A stretch of DNA of 12,625 bases, taken from positions 1 through 12,625 of the forward strand of contig JAEDHB010000041.1 of the NCBI GenBank assembly GCA_016297265.1. Reading direction: 5' to 3'. The notes beneath the pieces are model-generated. The model did not search any database. It worked only from the letters and a program-made list of their open reading frames with translations, and was not told the DNA's origin. A program made the translations under genes and the position numbers. Below, one piece after another: positions 5,985 to 12,625 of the stretch. The first letter of the stretch is position 1; each line of letters starts with the position of its first letter. The DNA comes from Butyrivibrio sp. (GTDB lineage Bacteria > Bacillota > Clostridia > Lachnospirales > Lachnospiraceae).

Positions 5985-8129
5985 ATGGATATTATTTCAA
6001 ATATTACAGATGAATTACAGGTAAAAAAATGGCAGGTTGAAGCCGCTGTCAAGCTGATTGATGAGGGCAACACAATCCCCTTCATATCGAGATACCGCAA
6101 GGAAGCAACCGGTGCACTCAACGACGAACAACTCCGCAAGCTCGGCGAGCGCCTGACCTATCTTCGCAATCTGGAGGACCGCAAGGCAACTGTAATTGCA
6201 AGCATTACCGAACAGGGTAAAATGACTCCGGAACTCCGGGCACAGATTGATGCCGCCATGACAATGGTTGTTGTAGAGGATTTATACAGACCCTACAAGC
6301 AGAAAAAGCGCACCCGCGCCACTATCGCAAGGGAAAAAGGACTTGAAGGTCTTGCCGTTATTATAAGACTGTCCCGCACAAACCTCTCTCTGGAAGAAGA
6401 GGCCAAAGCATTTATCGATGAAGAAAAGGGTGTGGAAACAGCGGAGGATGCCATCGCCGGTGCAAAGGATATTATCGCGGAAGACATTTCCGATGTTGCT
6501 GATTACCGCCTGAAAATAAGGGAACTTACATTCACTCATGGCAATCTGGTATGTCAGGCTAAGGACAGCGACGCGGAATCCGTATATGAAATGTATTACG
6601 ATTTTTCCAGCCCTCTCACCAAAATGACCGGGTACAGAACTCTTGCAATCAACAGAGGAGAAAAAGAAAAAATCCTTACAGTTAAAATAGAAGCACCTGT
6701 TGACAGAATAATAGAATATCTCAATCATCAGATAATAGTAAAAGCGAATCCAAACACGGAGGAATGTCTTAAGGAGGCAATTCTTGACAGCTACACAAGG
6801 CTGATTGCCCCTTCCATCGAAAGAGAGCTGCGAAACCGACTTACGGAAGATGCCGAGGATGGTGCAATCACTGTTTTTGGCAAAAATCTTACGCAGCTGC
6901 TCATGCAGCCTCCGATTGCGGGACGTACGGTCCTTGGCTGGGATCCTGCTTTCAGAACAGGATGTAAGCTCGCAGTTGTGGATTCAACAGGTAAAGTGCT
7001 TGATACGGTTGTAATATATCCGACCGCACCACAGAACAGGGTGGAAGAAGCCAAAGCAACCGTTAAAAAGCTAATTAAAAAATACAATATTTCCCTTATT
7101 TCGTGTGGAAACGGCACTGCGTCCAGAGAATCTGAAGCGATAATAGCGGACCTCATTCGTGAAATACCTGAGGACGTTCAATATGTAATTGTCAATGAAG
7201 CCGGTGCCAGTGTATATTCTGCAAGTGAACTTGCAACGGAAGAATTTCCTCAATTTGATGTTGGCCAGAGAAGTGCAGCCTCCATCGCAAGGAGACTTCA
7301 GGACCCACTTGCCGAGCTTGTGAAAATTGATCCAAAGGCAATCGGAGTCGGTCAGTATCAGCATGATATGAATCAGAAAAAACTGGGAGAGGCCCTTGAC
7401 GGTGTTGTCGAAGATTGCGTTAACCGCGTTGGCGTTGACCTCAACACAGCCTCCGCACCGCTCCTGGAGCATATATCGGGAATTAACAAACAGCTTGCCA
7501 AAAACATTGTGGCATACAGGGAAGCAAACGGACGATTTATTACAAGAAAGGACCTTCTGAAAGTTCCGAAGCTGGGTCCAAAAGCCTTTGAGCAATGTGC
7601 CGGCTTTATGAGAATTAACGGCGGAAAGAATCCTCTCGATTCCACCAGTGTCCACCCTGAAAGCTACGAGGCTGCAACCGCTCTTTTGACAAAAGCAGGT
7701 TTCAGCACCGAGGACATCACCGCAGGAACGTTGAAGGGTCTGTCCCTGATTGTCAGAAATTACAAAGGTCTCTCCGAGGAGCTTGGAATCGGTGAAATCA
7801 CTTTGCAGGATATAGTAAAAGAACTTGAAAAACCGGGAAGGGATCCCCGTGAGGAAATGCCAAAACCGGTACTTCGAAGCGATGTAATGAATATGGAAGA
7901 CCTGAAACCGGGAATGATTCTCTCCGGAACCGTAAGAAATGTAATAGATTTTGGTGCATTCGTTGACATCGGAGTGCATCAGGATGGTCTGGTACATATC
8001 TCGCAGTTAACCAACAAAAAATTCATCAAACATCCTATGGAAGTTGTAAGTGTTGGCGATATCGTTCAGGTTAAGGTTCTTAGTGTCGACATTGCCAAAA
8101 AGAGAATCCAATTATCCATGATAATCTAA
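5985..8129 (+). CDS. tex: Tex-family RNA-binding protein with S1 domain
   Basis: A 714-residue cytoplasmic nucleic-acid-binding protein of the Tex family, which associates with RNA and RNA polymerase and affects transcription and, in several pathogens, virulence gene expression. Order of domains: helical Tex N-terminal region with WQVEAAVKLIDEGNTIPFISRYRKEATG near the start, a YqgF-like RNase H-fold domain beginning near G318 (GWDPAFRTG), helix-hairpin-helix motifs (about 485-545, including LLKVPKLGPKAFEQCAGF), and an S1 domain (about 643-714: GTVRNVIDFGAFVDIGVHQDGLVHIS). The protein stops right after S1, without the basic tail of some homologues. The start is set at the ATG giving MDIISNITDEL, because family members usually begin this way. 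An ATG at 5958 would add nine residues, but a purine-rich AAGG abuts it with no spacing. It lies 46 bases after mecA on the same strand, so co-transcription is likely. Confidence 0.93.
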   Translation: MDIISNITDELQVKKWQVEAAVKLIDEGNTIPFISRYRKEATGALNDEQLRKLGERLTYLRNLEDRKATVIASITEQGKMTPELRAQIDAAMTMVVVEDLYRPYKQKKRTRATIAREKGLEGLAVIIRLSRTNLSLEEEAKAFIDEEKGVETAEDAIAGAKDIIAEDISDVADYRLKIRELTFTHGNLVCQAKDSDAESVYEMYYDFSSPLTKMTGYRTLAINRGEKEKILTVKIEAPVDRIIEYLNHQIIVKANPNTEECLKEAILDSYTRLIAPSIERELRNRLTEDAEDGAITVFGKNLTQLLMQPPIAGRTVLGWDPAFRTGCKLAVVDSTGKVLDTVVIYPTAPQNRVEEAKATVKKLIKKYNISLISCGNGTASRESEAIIADLIREIPEDVQYVIVNEAGASVYSASELATEEFPQFDVGQRSAASIARRLQDPLAELVKIDPKAIGVGQYQHDMNQKKLGEALDGVVEDCVNRVGVDLNTASAPLLEHISGINKQLAKNIVAYREANGRFITRKDLLKVPKLGPKAFEQCAGFMRINGGKNPLDSTSVHPESYEAATALLTKAGFSTEDITAGTLKGLSLIVRNYKGLSEELGIGEITLQDIVKELEKPGRDPREEMPKPVLRSDVMNMEDLKPGMILSGTVRNVIDFGAFVDIGVHQDGLVHISQLTNKKFIKHPMEVVSVGDIVQVKVLSVDIAKKRIQLSMII

Positions 8130-8175
8130 AAAAATCCGGGTGCAGACTACTCGTCGGCATCCGGAATATTTTTTT
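8128..8175. terminator. Bidirectional intrinsic terminator between tex and lgt
   Basis: Stem CCGGGTGC (8136-8143) against GCATCCGG (8157-8164) with one wobble pair and a 13-base loop. Seven T residues follow on the plus strand (8169-8175) and seven A residues precede it (8128-8134), giving a T-tract on either strand. It can end both convergent transcripts. The A-tract includes the end of the tex stop codon, and the lgt stop and last codons lie inside the hairpin. Confidence 0.85.
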
Positions 8176-8980
8176 CTTCAACTGTTTTTGCCTTGTTCAA
8201 TCTTTTGCAAAACCAATTATTTTCATCCTTAGCAATAAAGCAATAGATTCCTATCGGTATAAGGATAAGGCTAATCCACTGGGAGGTCGAAAACGGTCCC
8301 CAGATTCCTCTGACCTCGTCACCGCGGAAGAACTCCAGTACAAATCTCATTGTTCCGTATATGACAAAATATTTTCCCAGACCGGACATTTTTCTTCTGT
8401 TATATTTTTGAGTAAACAGAAGTATGAGGAAAATAACGAAATTTCCCGCCGCCTCATAAAGCTGAATCGGCAGATAAGGAATGTCATGTGGCACATTTAC
8501 CGCATTCTTGAAAAACACTCCAAATCTCTCGCTTTCCATTCCATAACAGCAGCCCGCAAGGAAACATCCGATTCTTCCAAATACATGGAACAGCGGAATA
8601 CATACTGCCGTTTCACTGAAATCATCCCTCGCATCGGCCTTAAAAACTTTCGCATACACAAATGCGCCGGCAATCAAGCCGAAAAGGCCACCGTAATATA
8701 CCATACCAAAAGAAAAATGCTCCTTAAATACCGCAAAATCGGTAAAGAGATATTTGATATATTTCAGTGTTGTGGGCATTATTGTCAGCTGATATAAAAG
8801 AATGGCTCCAAGCGGTGAAAACATAAAGCAAAATGCCAGCAAAAATGCTTCGGCATTATAATTCTTTTTTATTATTTTATATCTGATTCCCATGGCGATA
8901 AACACGACAATCATACCAATCATTGTCATTAATCCATAGGAGGATATTTCGCGTCCGGGTAATTTGATAGTAGGATACAT
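8147..8980 (-). CDS. lgt: Prolipoprotein diacylglyceryl transferase homologue (divergent Lgt)
   Basis: An integral membrane protein of 277 residues with about seven hydrophobic segments. Lgt transfers diacylglycerol from phosphatidylglycerol to the lipobox cysteine of prolipoproteins. Family marks include the N-terminal ISSYGLM segment, GRIGCFLAGCCYG (135-147) at the Lgt signature, PIQLYE, and YGTMRFVLEFFRGD with R212 and E216. It differs from E. coli Lgt at positions important there: tyrosine (Y96) replaces the HGG-loop histidine, and cysteines C139 and C144 replace the signature Asn and Glu. This variant belongs to a clostridial Lgt-like subgroup, so its catalytic role is less certain than the fold. 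The ATG at 8980 is chosen for its GGAG 8 bases upstream. A longer frame from 9031 would run through a stem-loop. It is the last gene of the minus-strand operon, ending inside a terminator. Confidence 0.82.
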   Translation of the reverse strand: MYPTIKLPGREISSYGLMTMIGMIVVFIAMGIRYKIIKKNYNAEAFLLAFCFMFSPLGAILLYQLTIMPTTLKYIKYLFTDFAVFKEHFSFGMVYYGGLFGLIAGAFVYAKVFKADARDDFSETAVCIPLFHVFGRIGCFLAGCCYGMESERFGVFFKNAVNVPHDIPYLPIQLYEAAGNFVIFLILLFTQKYNRRKMSGLGKYFVIYGTMRFVLEFFRGDEVRGIWGPFSTSQWISLILIPIGIYCFIAKDENNWFCKRLNKAKTVEEKNIPDADE

Positions 8981-8988
8981 ATCTTTTT

Positions 8989-8992
8989 CTCC
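8989..8992 (-). promoter_or_regulatory. Ribosome binding site deciding the lgt start
   Basis: GGAG on the minus strand, 8 bases before the ATG at 8980. It supports the 277-residue form rather than starts at 9031 or 9016. Confidence 0.7.
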
Positions 8993-9003
8993 AATTTGGT
9001 AAT

Positions 9004-9037
9004 AAAGGCCTGCCATATGTAACACTGACAAGCCTTT
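9004..9037 (-). other. 12-bp stem-loop between the small membrane protein and lgt
   Basis: On the minus strand AAAGGCTTGTCA (9026-9037) can pair with TGGCAGGCCTTT (9004-9015), including two G-T wobbles, across a 10-base loop. Only a short, interrupted T stretch follows, so read-through into lgt is likely. It could be a weak terminator, an mRNA stability or processing element, or an attenuator. The plus strand carries a better T-tract after the hairpin (9041-9046), but no plus-strand gene leads into it. Confidence 0.5.
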
Positions 9038-9060
9038 TGCTTTTTTCTATACAGTTTTCA

Positions 9061-9321
9061 TTAAAACATACATGCAATTGAAGATACTGCACATGTACAC
9101 ATGCAATGACAAATTGCTGTCGGAAGACCATATACAATTGAAATGATACCGGCAATTAAACCGATTGTGGCATATGTATTATCACCAATAGCTTTTCTTG
9201 ACTGAATAGCCATAACAACAGCAACAATACCTAAAACAATACCAACAAAAATCCATCCTGTAAAAAGACCGGCAATACCGCAGATAAGTGCAATCAAGCC
9301 ATAATTGTCCTTATTATCCAT
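9061..9321 (-). CDS. Small two-helix membrane protein (DUF4190-like) with cysteine-rich C-terminus
   Basis: An 86-residue protein with a short polar N-terminus (MDNKDNYG) and two glycine-rich hydrophobic segments (about 8-39 and 50-70) split by a short basic turn (QSRKAIGDN). The repeated LIALICGIAGLF and IGLIAGIISIVYG pattern is typical of DUF4190-like small membrane proteins, whose function is unknown. The C-terminus carries CHCMCTC (71-77) and a last cysteine, C84. The ATG at 9321 has AGGAG about 9 bases upstream. The gene starts 25 bases after the xpt stop and lies 80 bases before lgt, all on the same strand, so it is probably part of the same transcript. The family call is from pattern only. 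Confidence 0.8.
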   Translation of the reverse strand: MDNKDNYGLIALICGIAGLFTGWIFVGIVLGIVAVVMAIQSRKAIGDNTYATIGLIAGIISIVYGLPTAICHCMCTCAVSSIACMF

Positions 9322-9346
9322 TTCTCATTTCTCCTTTCATTAGTAT

Positions 9347-9922
9347 TTATCTAAATATTATAGATCCCGTTTCGCAATCCATTGAATCGACTATTGCAAG
9401 GGACTCGACCCTGACACCTCTGTCACGAATCAGCTTTCCGCCCTGCTGGAAGCCTTTCTCAATGGCAATACCGACACCTTCGACCGTAGCACCGGCACTT
9501 TCGATAATCTCGAGCAGTCCGTTGATTGCACATCCGTTTGCAAGAAAATCATCAATTACAAGAATGTGGTCATCTTTGCTCAAAAATTTTTTACTCACTA
9601 TTACATCATATGATTTCTTATGTGTAAAAGATTCTATTTTTGTAGTATACATTTCTCCGTCCAGATTGATACTCTGGGATTTTTTGGCAAATACGACAGG
9701 AACATTGAATTCTGCCGCAACAATGCAGGCAATACCGATGCCCGATGCCTCTATTGTAAGTATTTTATTGATTGTTCTATCGGAAAATAATCTTTTCCAT
9801 TCTCTGGCCATCTCCACAAAAAGTGAGACATCCATCTGGTGATTTAAGAAGCTGTCCACCTTAAGAACATTGCCCGGTTTAATTATGCCGTCTTTTCTGA
9901 TTCTTTCTTCAAGCGCCTGCAT
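9347..9922 (-). CDS. xpt: Xanthine phosphoribosyltransferase
   Basis: A cytosolic purine-salvage enzyme that makes XMP from xanthine and PRPP. The 191-residue length is close to Bacillus Xpt (194). Diagnostic features are LKVDSFLNHQMD near the N-terminus (20-31), LTIEASGIG (55-63), FAKKSQ, HKKSYDVIVSK (101-111) and the PRPP-binding HILVIDDFLANG (119-130) with its Asp-Asp pair. The ATG at 9922 has AAGGAG 7 bases upstream. It lies 24 bases after the second permease gene in the same direction. That places salvage directly downstream of a BMP-type nucleoside importer and suggests purine-responsive control from the operon's promoter, which is outside the window. Confidence 0.95.
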   Translation of the reverse strand: MQALEERIRKDGIIKPGNVLKVDSFLNHQMDVSLFVEMAREWKRLFSDRTINKILTIEASGIGIACIVAAEFNVPVVFAKKSQSINLDGEMYTTKIESFTHKKSYDVIVSKKFLSKDDHILVIDDFLANGCAINGLLEIIESAGATVEGVGIAIEKGFQQGGKLIRDRGVRVESLAIVDSMDCETGSIIFR

Positions 9923-9946
9923 ACTCTTTCTCCTTACAAAATAATA

Positions 9947-10930
9947 TCATCGGTCTTCCCTGAAGTACGGCAAGCCCAAATGAGCCGGCGCCTGATTCTC
10001 CTTCTTTTTACGGAAGCTGGTTACAAGAAGAACAATTATTGTAACCACATAAGGAATCATTTTGAATAATTCCTGTGATGCTCTGGTAAGATTTGGGATA
10101 TAGAAATATGCCCAATACAGAATTCCGAACAGATATGCTCCCCAAATTGCATTGAGAGATTTCCATGTAGCGAAAATAACCAATGCAACGGCAAGCCATC
10201 CCAGCTTTTCAATTGTACCGTCATTAGCCCAGGTTCCCTTAATGTAGTCCATTACATAGAACACACCGCCAAAACCACTGATTCCGGCTCCGATAACTGT
10301 TGCAAAATATTTGTATTTTGTAACCTTAATTCCGGCTGCATCCGCAGTTGACGGATTTTCGCCCACCGCTCTAAGGTTGAGACCTGTTCTCGTCTTTTTG
10401 AGAAATATTCTGATAACAACCGCCAGAATTATTGCCACATATACCATAAACCCGTAGCTAAAAAATATTTCTCCAAATACTCCTGCACCGCTGAGTCCCG
10501 GTATTTTGGACCTGAATGCTTCGCTTGTTGCGGCAACAGAAATCTGTCCCACACCGCCGGCCATCTTATTCAACGAACCTCCGAAGAAATTAGCAAGGCC
10601 GGAACCAAAAATTGTAAGCGTAAGTCCGGTAACATTCTGATTGGCTCTAAGTGTAATTGTAATAAAACTATATACAAGTCCTGCCAGTGCAGAAGCTGCA
10701 AAACATGCTGCCAAAGCAATAACCACACACAAAAACTTGTTTGGCTCTGCTACCGCATTCTCATATTTGAATACTGCGGCGAGGGATGCGATTCCGCCAA
10801 TATACATAATTCCCGGAACGCCCAGGTTAAGATTTCCTGCTTTTTCTGAAATAATCTCTCCCAGACAGCCAAACATAATAACCGTACCGAATACAACCGC
10901 TGCCTGAATTAATGAAATAACCTGCTCCAT
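9947..10930 (-). CDS. BMP-type nucleoside ABC transporter permease (NupQ/YufQ-like)
   Basis: Inner-membrane permease of 327 residues, close in type to Bacillus NupQ (YufQ), the smaller permease of the guanosine importer NupNOPQ. The N-terminus is characteristic: ALGEIISEKAG-like text is seen here as FGCLGEIISEKAGNLNLGV, followed by a GIMYIGGIASL segment. The later TRTGLNLRAVGENPSTADAAGI is the cytoplasmic loop expected to contact the ATPase. About eight to nine hydrophobic segments are present, and the end is polar and basic (FRKKKENQAPAHLGL). The ATG at 10930 uses GGAGG, which overlaps the end of the preceding gene whose stop lies one base upstream, so translation is coupled. Substrate class (purine nucleosides) follows from family and from adjacent xpt; the exact substrate is not readable. 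Confidence 0.9.
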   Translation of the reverse strand: MEQVISLIQAAVVFGTVIMFGCLGEIISEKAGNLNLGVPGIMYIGGIASLAAVFKYENAVAEPNKFLCVVIALAACFAASALAGLVYSFITITLRANQNVTGLTLTIFGSGLANFFGGSLNKMAGGVGQISVAATSEAFRSKIPGLSGAGVFGEIFFSYGFMVYVAIILAVVIRIFLKKTRTGLNLRAVGENPSTADAAGIKVTKYKYFATVIGAGISGFGGVFYVMDYIKGTWANDGTIEKLGWLAVALVIFATWKSLNAIWGAYLFGILYWAYFYIPNLTRASQELFKMIPYVVTIIVLLVTSFRKKKENQAPAHLGLPYFREDR

Positions 10931-10931
10931 A

Positions 10932-12068
10932 CTACACCTCCGCCTTCACTGCTTTCTTACGAAAATGCATTTTATAGTTGATAAAGAATTCACAACCCAA
11001 AATAAAGAAAAGAATGATTCCCACAATAACATCGGATGCGTGTTCATTAAGCGAGAATTTTGATGCAATCTCCGTGGCACCTCGGTTGAGGAAAACAATC
11101 AGCAATGTTATCAATACCATGACAATCGTATTAAATTTTGCAAGCCATGCAACAATGATTGCCGTAAACCCTCTTCCTCCTGCTGTACTGGTTGAAATTG
11201 TATGGTCAACACCTGCAACACCTACAAACCCCGCAATACCTGCGACTGCGCCGGAAAAAAGCATTGTACGGATAATTACTTTTTTTACATTAATTCCTGC
11301 ATATTTTGCTGTATTGGTGGACTCACCTACAACCGCAACCTCATATCCGTGCTTAGTGTGCTTAAGATATATAAACATTGCAATCATGAACACTACTGCG
11401 ATGATAATATTCAATGCATATTTGTTGCCGAAAATAGTCGGAAACCATCCTGCCTTTGTCTGCTGGTTAATAATACCTACTGAATTGGAACCGTATGGAT
11501 TTTCCCATTTTGCCACGCAAAAGGAAGTAATCTGAATAGCAACATAATTCATCATCAATGTGAATAAGGTTTCATTGGTATTATATTTTGCTTTAAAAAC
11601 AGCAGGAATAACACCCCAGATTGCACCCATAATAATTGAAGCCACAAGCATAATGAGAATCAGAACACCGTTAGGAATTCCCTTGTTGGCAAAATTGATC
11701 ATAACAAAGGCTGTTCCGACTCCGCCCATAAGCATCTGTCCCTCTGCACCGCAATTCCAGAAACGCATTTTGAAAGCGGGAGCAAGGGCAATTCCCAAAA
11801 GCAAAAGTGTACAAATATCTCTTATGGTAACATTTCTGTGAAGTGTTTTAACCGCCTTGTTAACGCCGCCAAAAGCACCATTCCACATTGTTTTGTATAC
11901 ATCTATAGGATTAAGCTTTGTAATAAAAAATATGAACAGCGCGGACACTCCCAAAGCCAGGAGTATTGCAACAGCTCTTATCAGAATCTTCGTCCACATA
12001 GGCATAGTGCTTCGTTTGGTAAGTCTGATAAGCGGTTCTTTTGTTTTGACTGTAGCTGTATTACTCAT
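10932..12068 (-). CDS. BMP-type nucleoside ABC transporter permease (NupP/YufP-like)
   Basis: The larger permease partner, 378 residues. A polar basic N-terminus (residues 1-25) precedes the first membrane helix (about 27-50). The periplasmic loop NPIDVYKTMWNGAFG, the segment RFWNCGAEGQMLMGG and the coupling-loop sequence TKHGYEVAVVGESTNTAKYAGI are typical of the YufP/NupP branch. About eight to ten hydrophobic segments are seen. The C-terminus is basic (MHFRKKAVKAEV). Its ATG overlaps the end of the ATPase gene by 8 bases with AGGAG upstream, and the next permease follows after one base, so the three are translated together. With the adjacent ATPase it should form a Type I importer fed by a substrate-binding lipoprotein, not seen in this window. 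Confidence 0.9.
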   Translation of the reverse strand: MSNTATVKTKEPLIRLTKRSTMPMWTKILIRAVAILLALGVSALFIFFITKLNPIDVYKTMWNGAFGGVNKAVKTLHRNVTIRDICTLLLLGIALAPAFKMRFWNCGAEGQMLMGGVGTAFVMINFANKGIPNGVLILIMLVASIIMGAIWGVIPAVFKAKYNTNETLFTLMMNYVAIQITSFCVAKWENPYGSNSVGIINQQTKAGWFPTIFGNKYALNIIIAVVFMIAMFIYLKHTKHGYEVAVVGESTNTAKYAGINVKKVIIRTMLFSGAVAGIAGFVGVAGVDHTISTSTAGGRGFTAIIVAWLAKFNTIVMVLITLLIVFLNRGATEIASKFSLNEHASDVIVGIILFFILGCEFFINYKMHFRKKAVKAEV

Positions 12069-12625
12069 CCCTACTCTCCTCTCCGGCAGGACCGGTCATA
12101 AGTAAACCAATCTCTTCCTTGGTAGTCTCTCTGGCATTAAGAATACCGGTTACTTTACCACCGCACATTACCATAATTCTGTCACAAAGTGCGAGTAAAA
12201 CATCCAAATCCTCACCAACATATATTACCGCAACACCCTGCTCCTTCTGCTGATTAAGAAGATTATAAATAGCATAGGAAGTATTGATATCAAGACCTCG
12301 TACAGCATAAGCAGTCATAAGAACCGTGGGTTTTTCCGCAATTTCCCTGCCTACCAGAACCTTTTGTACGTTACCTCCGGAAAGACGGGAAACAGGAGTA
12401 TTAATACTGGGGGTAACAACTTCCAGTTCTTCTTTTACCTTTTCTGCAAGCTTTGCAGGTGATTTCATATCTGTCAAAATAGAATGACCGTTTCCGTAGC
12501 TCTTCAGAAGCATATTTCCTGTCATACCCATGGAACCTACAAGGCCCATTCCCAGACGATCTTCCGGAACAAAGGCCAGATGAACGCCTGCATCACGGAT
12601 TTTTTTTGGTGTTTTTCCAACCAGC
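12061..12625 (-). CDS. BMP-type nucleoside ABC transporter ATP-binding protein (NupO/YufO-like), partial
   Basis: The 3' part of a tandem-domain ABC ATPase; the frame is open to the window edge, so the 5' part is missing. About 187 residues of the second nucleotide-binding domain are visible. They include HLAFVPEDRLGMGLV, typical of the sugar/nucleoside branch, and the signature SRLSGGNVQKVLVGREI. Next come a D-loop RGLD after VLMTAYAV, where the usual Walker B Asp-Glu is absent, and VIYVGEDLDVLLALCDRIMVM, which has glutamate-aspartate in place of the switch histidine region. Degeneracy in this second domain is common in the family. An ATG at 12549 is internal, since the family sequence continues upstream of it. 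The stop overlaps the start of the permease gene by 8 bases. Confidence 0.9.
   Translation of the reverse strand, partial: LVGKTPKKIRDAGVHLAFVPEDRLGMGLVGSMGMTGNMLLKSYGNGHSILTDMKSPAKLAEKVKEELEVVTPSINTPVSRLSGGNVQKVLVGREIAEKPTVLMTAYAVRGLDINTSYAIYNLLNQQKEQGVAVIYVGEDLDVLLALCDRIMVMCGGKVTGILNARETTKEEIGLLMTGPAGEESRDE

Noticed and set aside
7071..7997. Long open frame (308 codons) opposite tex
   Set aside because: It is antisense to a well-supported tex gene, with low-complexity shadow composition and no ribosome site or family motif.
9357..9362. Perfect TATAAT on the minus strand at the end of xpt, a possible internal promoter for the small membrane protein gene
   Set aside because: No acceptable -35 hexamer at 16-19 bases and no extended -10. 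It is formed by the last codons of xpt, so I leave it as unproven.
9288..9842. Open frame (184 codons) opposite xpt
   Set aside because: xpt on the other strand has full family motifs and a strong ribosome site; this frame has neither.
10978..11535. Open frame (185 codons) opposite the larger permease gene
   Set aside because: Antisense to a clear membrane protein. Its Thr/Pro/Ala-rich composition is the usual complement of a hydrophobic gene.
1..12625. tRNA, rRNA, insertion sequence, prophage or toxin-antitoxin signatures
   Set aside because: Looked for across the window on both strands; nothing recognisable was found.

Overview
This window looks like a chromosomal segment of a moderately low-G+C Firmicute of class Clostridia, most likely Lachnospiraceae. 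That placement is an inference. It rests on AGGAG-type ribosome sites, a MecA adaptor, a YaaH/SleL-type GH18 protein paired with a CwlD-like amidase, a BMP-type nucleoside ABC transporter next to xpt, and an Lgt homologue with a GCFLAGCCYG motif. No rRNA, tRNA, CRISPR array, insertion sequence or phage gene is visible.

Layout. (1) 3-2663, minus strand: a two-gene cell-wall unit, first a membrane-anchored GH18 glycosidase with a strongly acidic cytoplasmic tail, then an N-acetylmuramoyl-L-alanine amidase. It has its own promoter. (2) 2722-5063, minus strand: a three-gene signalling operon with its own promoter and terminator. It encodes a soluble Ser/Thr protein kinase fused to a ParA/MinD-like domain with a lysine-less Walker A motif, a stand-alone protein with the same degenerate motif, and an 86-residue protein I do not recognise. 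(3) 4961-5212: a divergent regulatory region with a promoter on each strand, a 24-bp tandem repeat at the kinase promoter and short inverted repeats. (4) 5213-8129, plus strand: mecA (ClpC adaptor) and tex (S1-domain RNA-binding protein). (5) 8128-8175: a bidirectional terminator that contains the lgt stop codon. (6) 8147-12625, minus strand: an apparent operon running from the right edge through an ABC ATPase (partial), two BMP-type permeases, xanthine phosphoribosyltransferase, a small two-helix membrane protein with a cysteine-rich tail, and an Lgt homologue.

Working together: the right-hand operon joins purine nucleoside import to purine salvage by Xpt. The left half joins peptidoglycan-cleaving enzymes to a kinase operon transcribed in the same direction immediately upstream. 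A regulatory link from the kinase to the wall enzymes is plausible but is inferred only from position. The least familiar part is the operon of kinase-pseudo-ATPase fusion, stand-alone pseudo-ATPase and unknown protein. Its second gene has a start-site anomaly that looks like either a one-base frameshift or non-ATG initiation.
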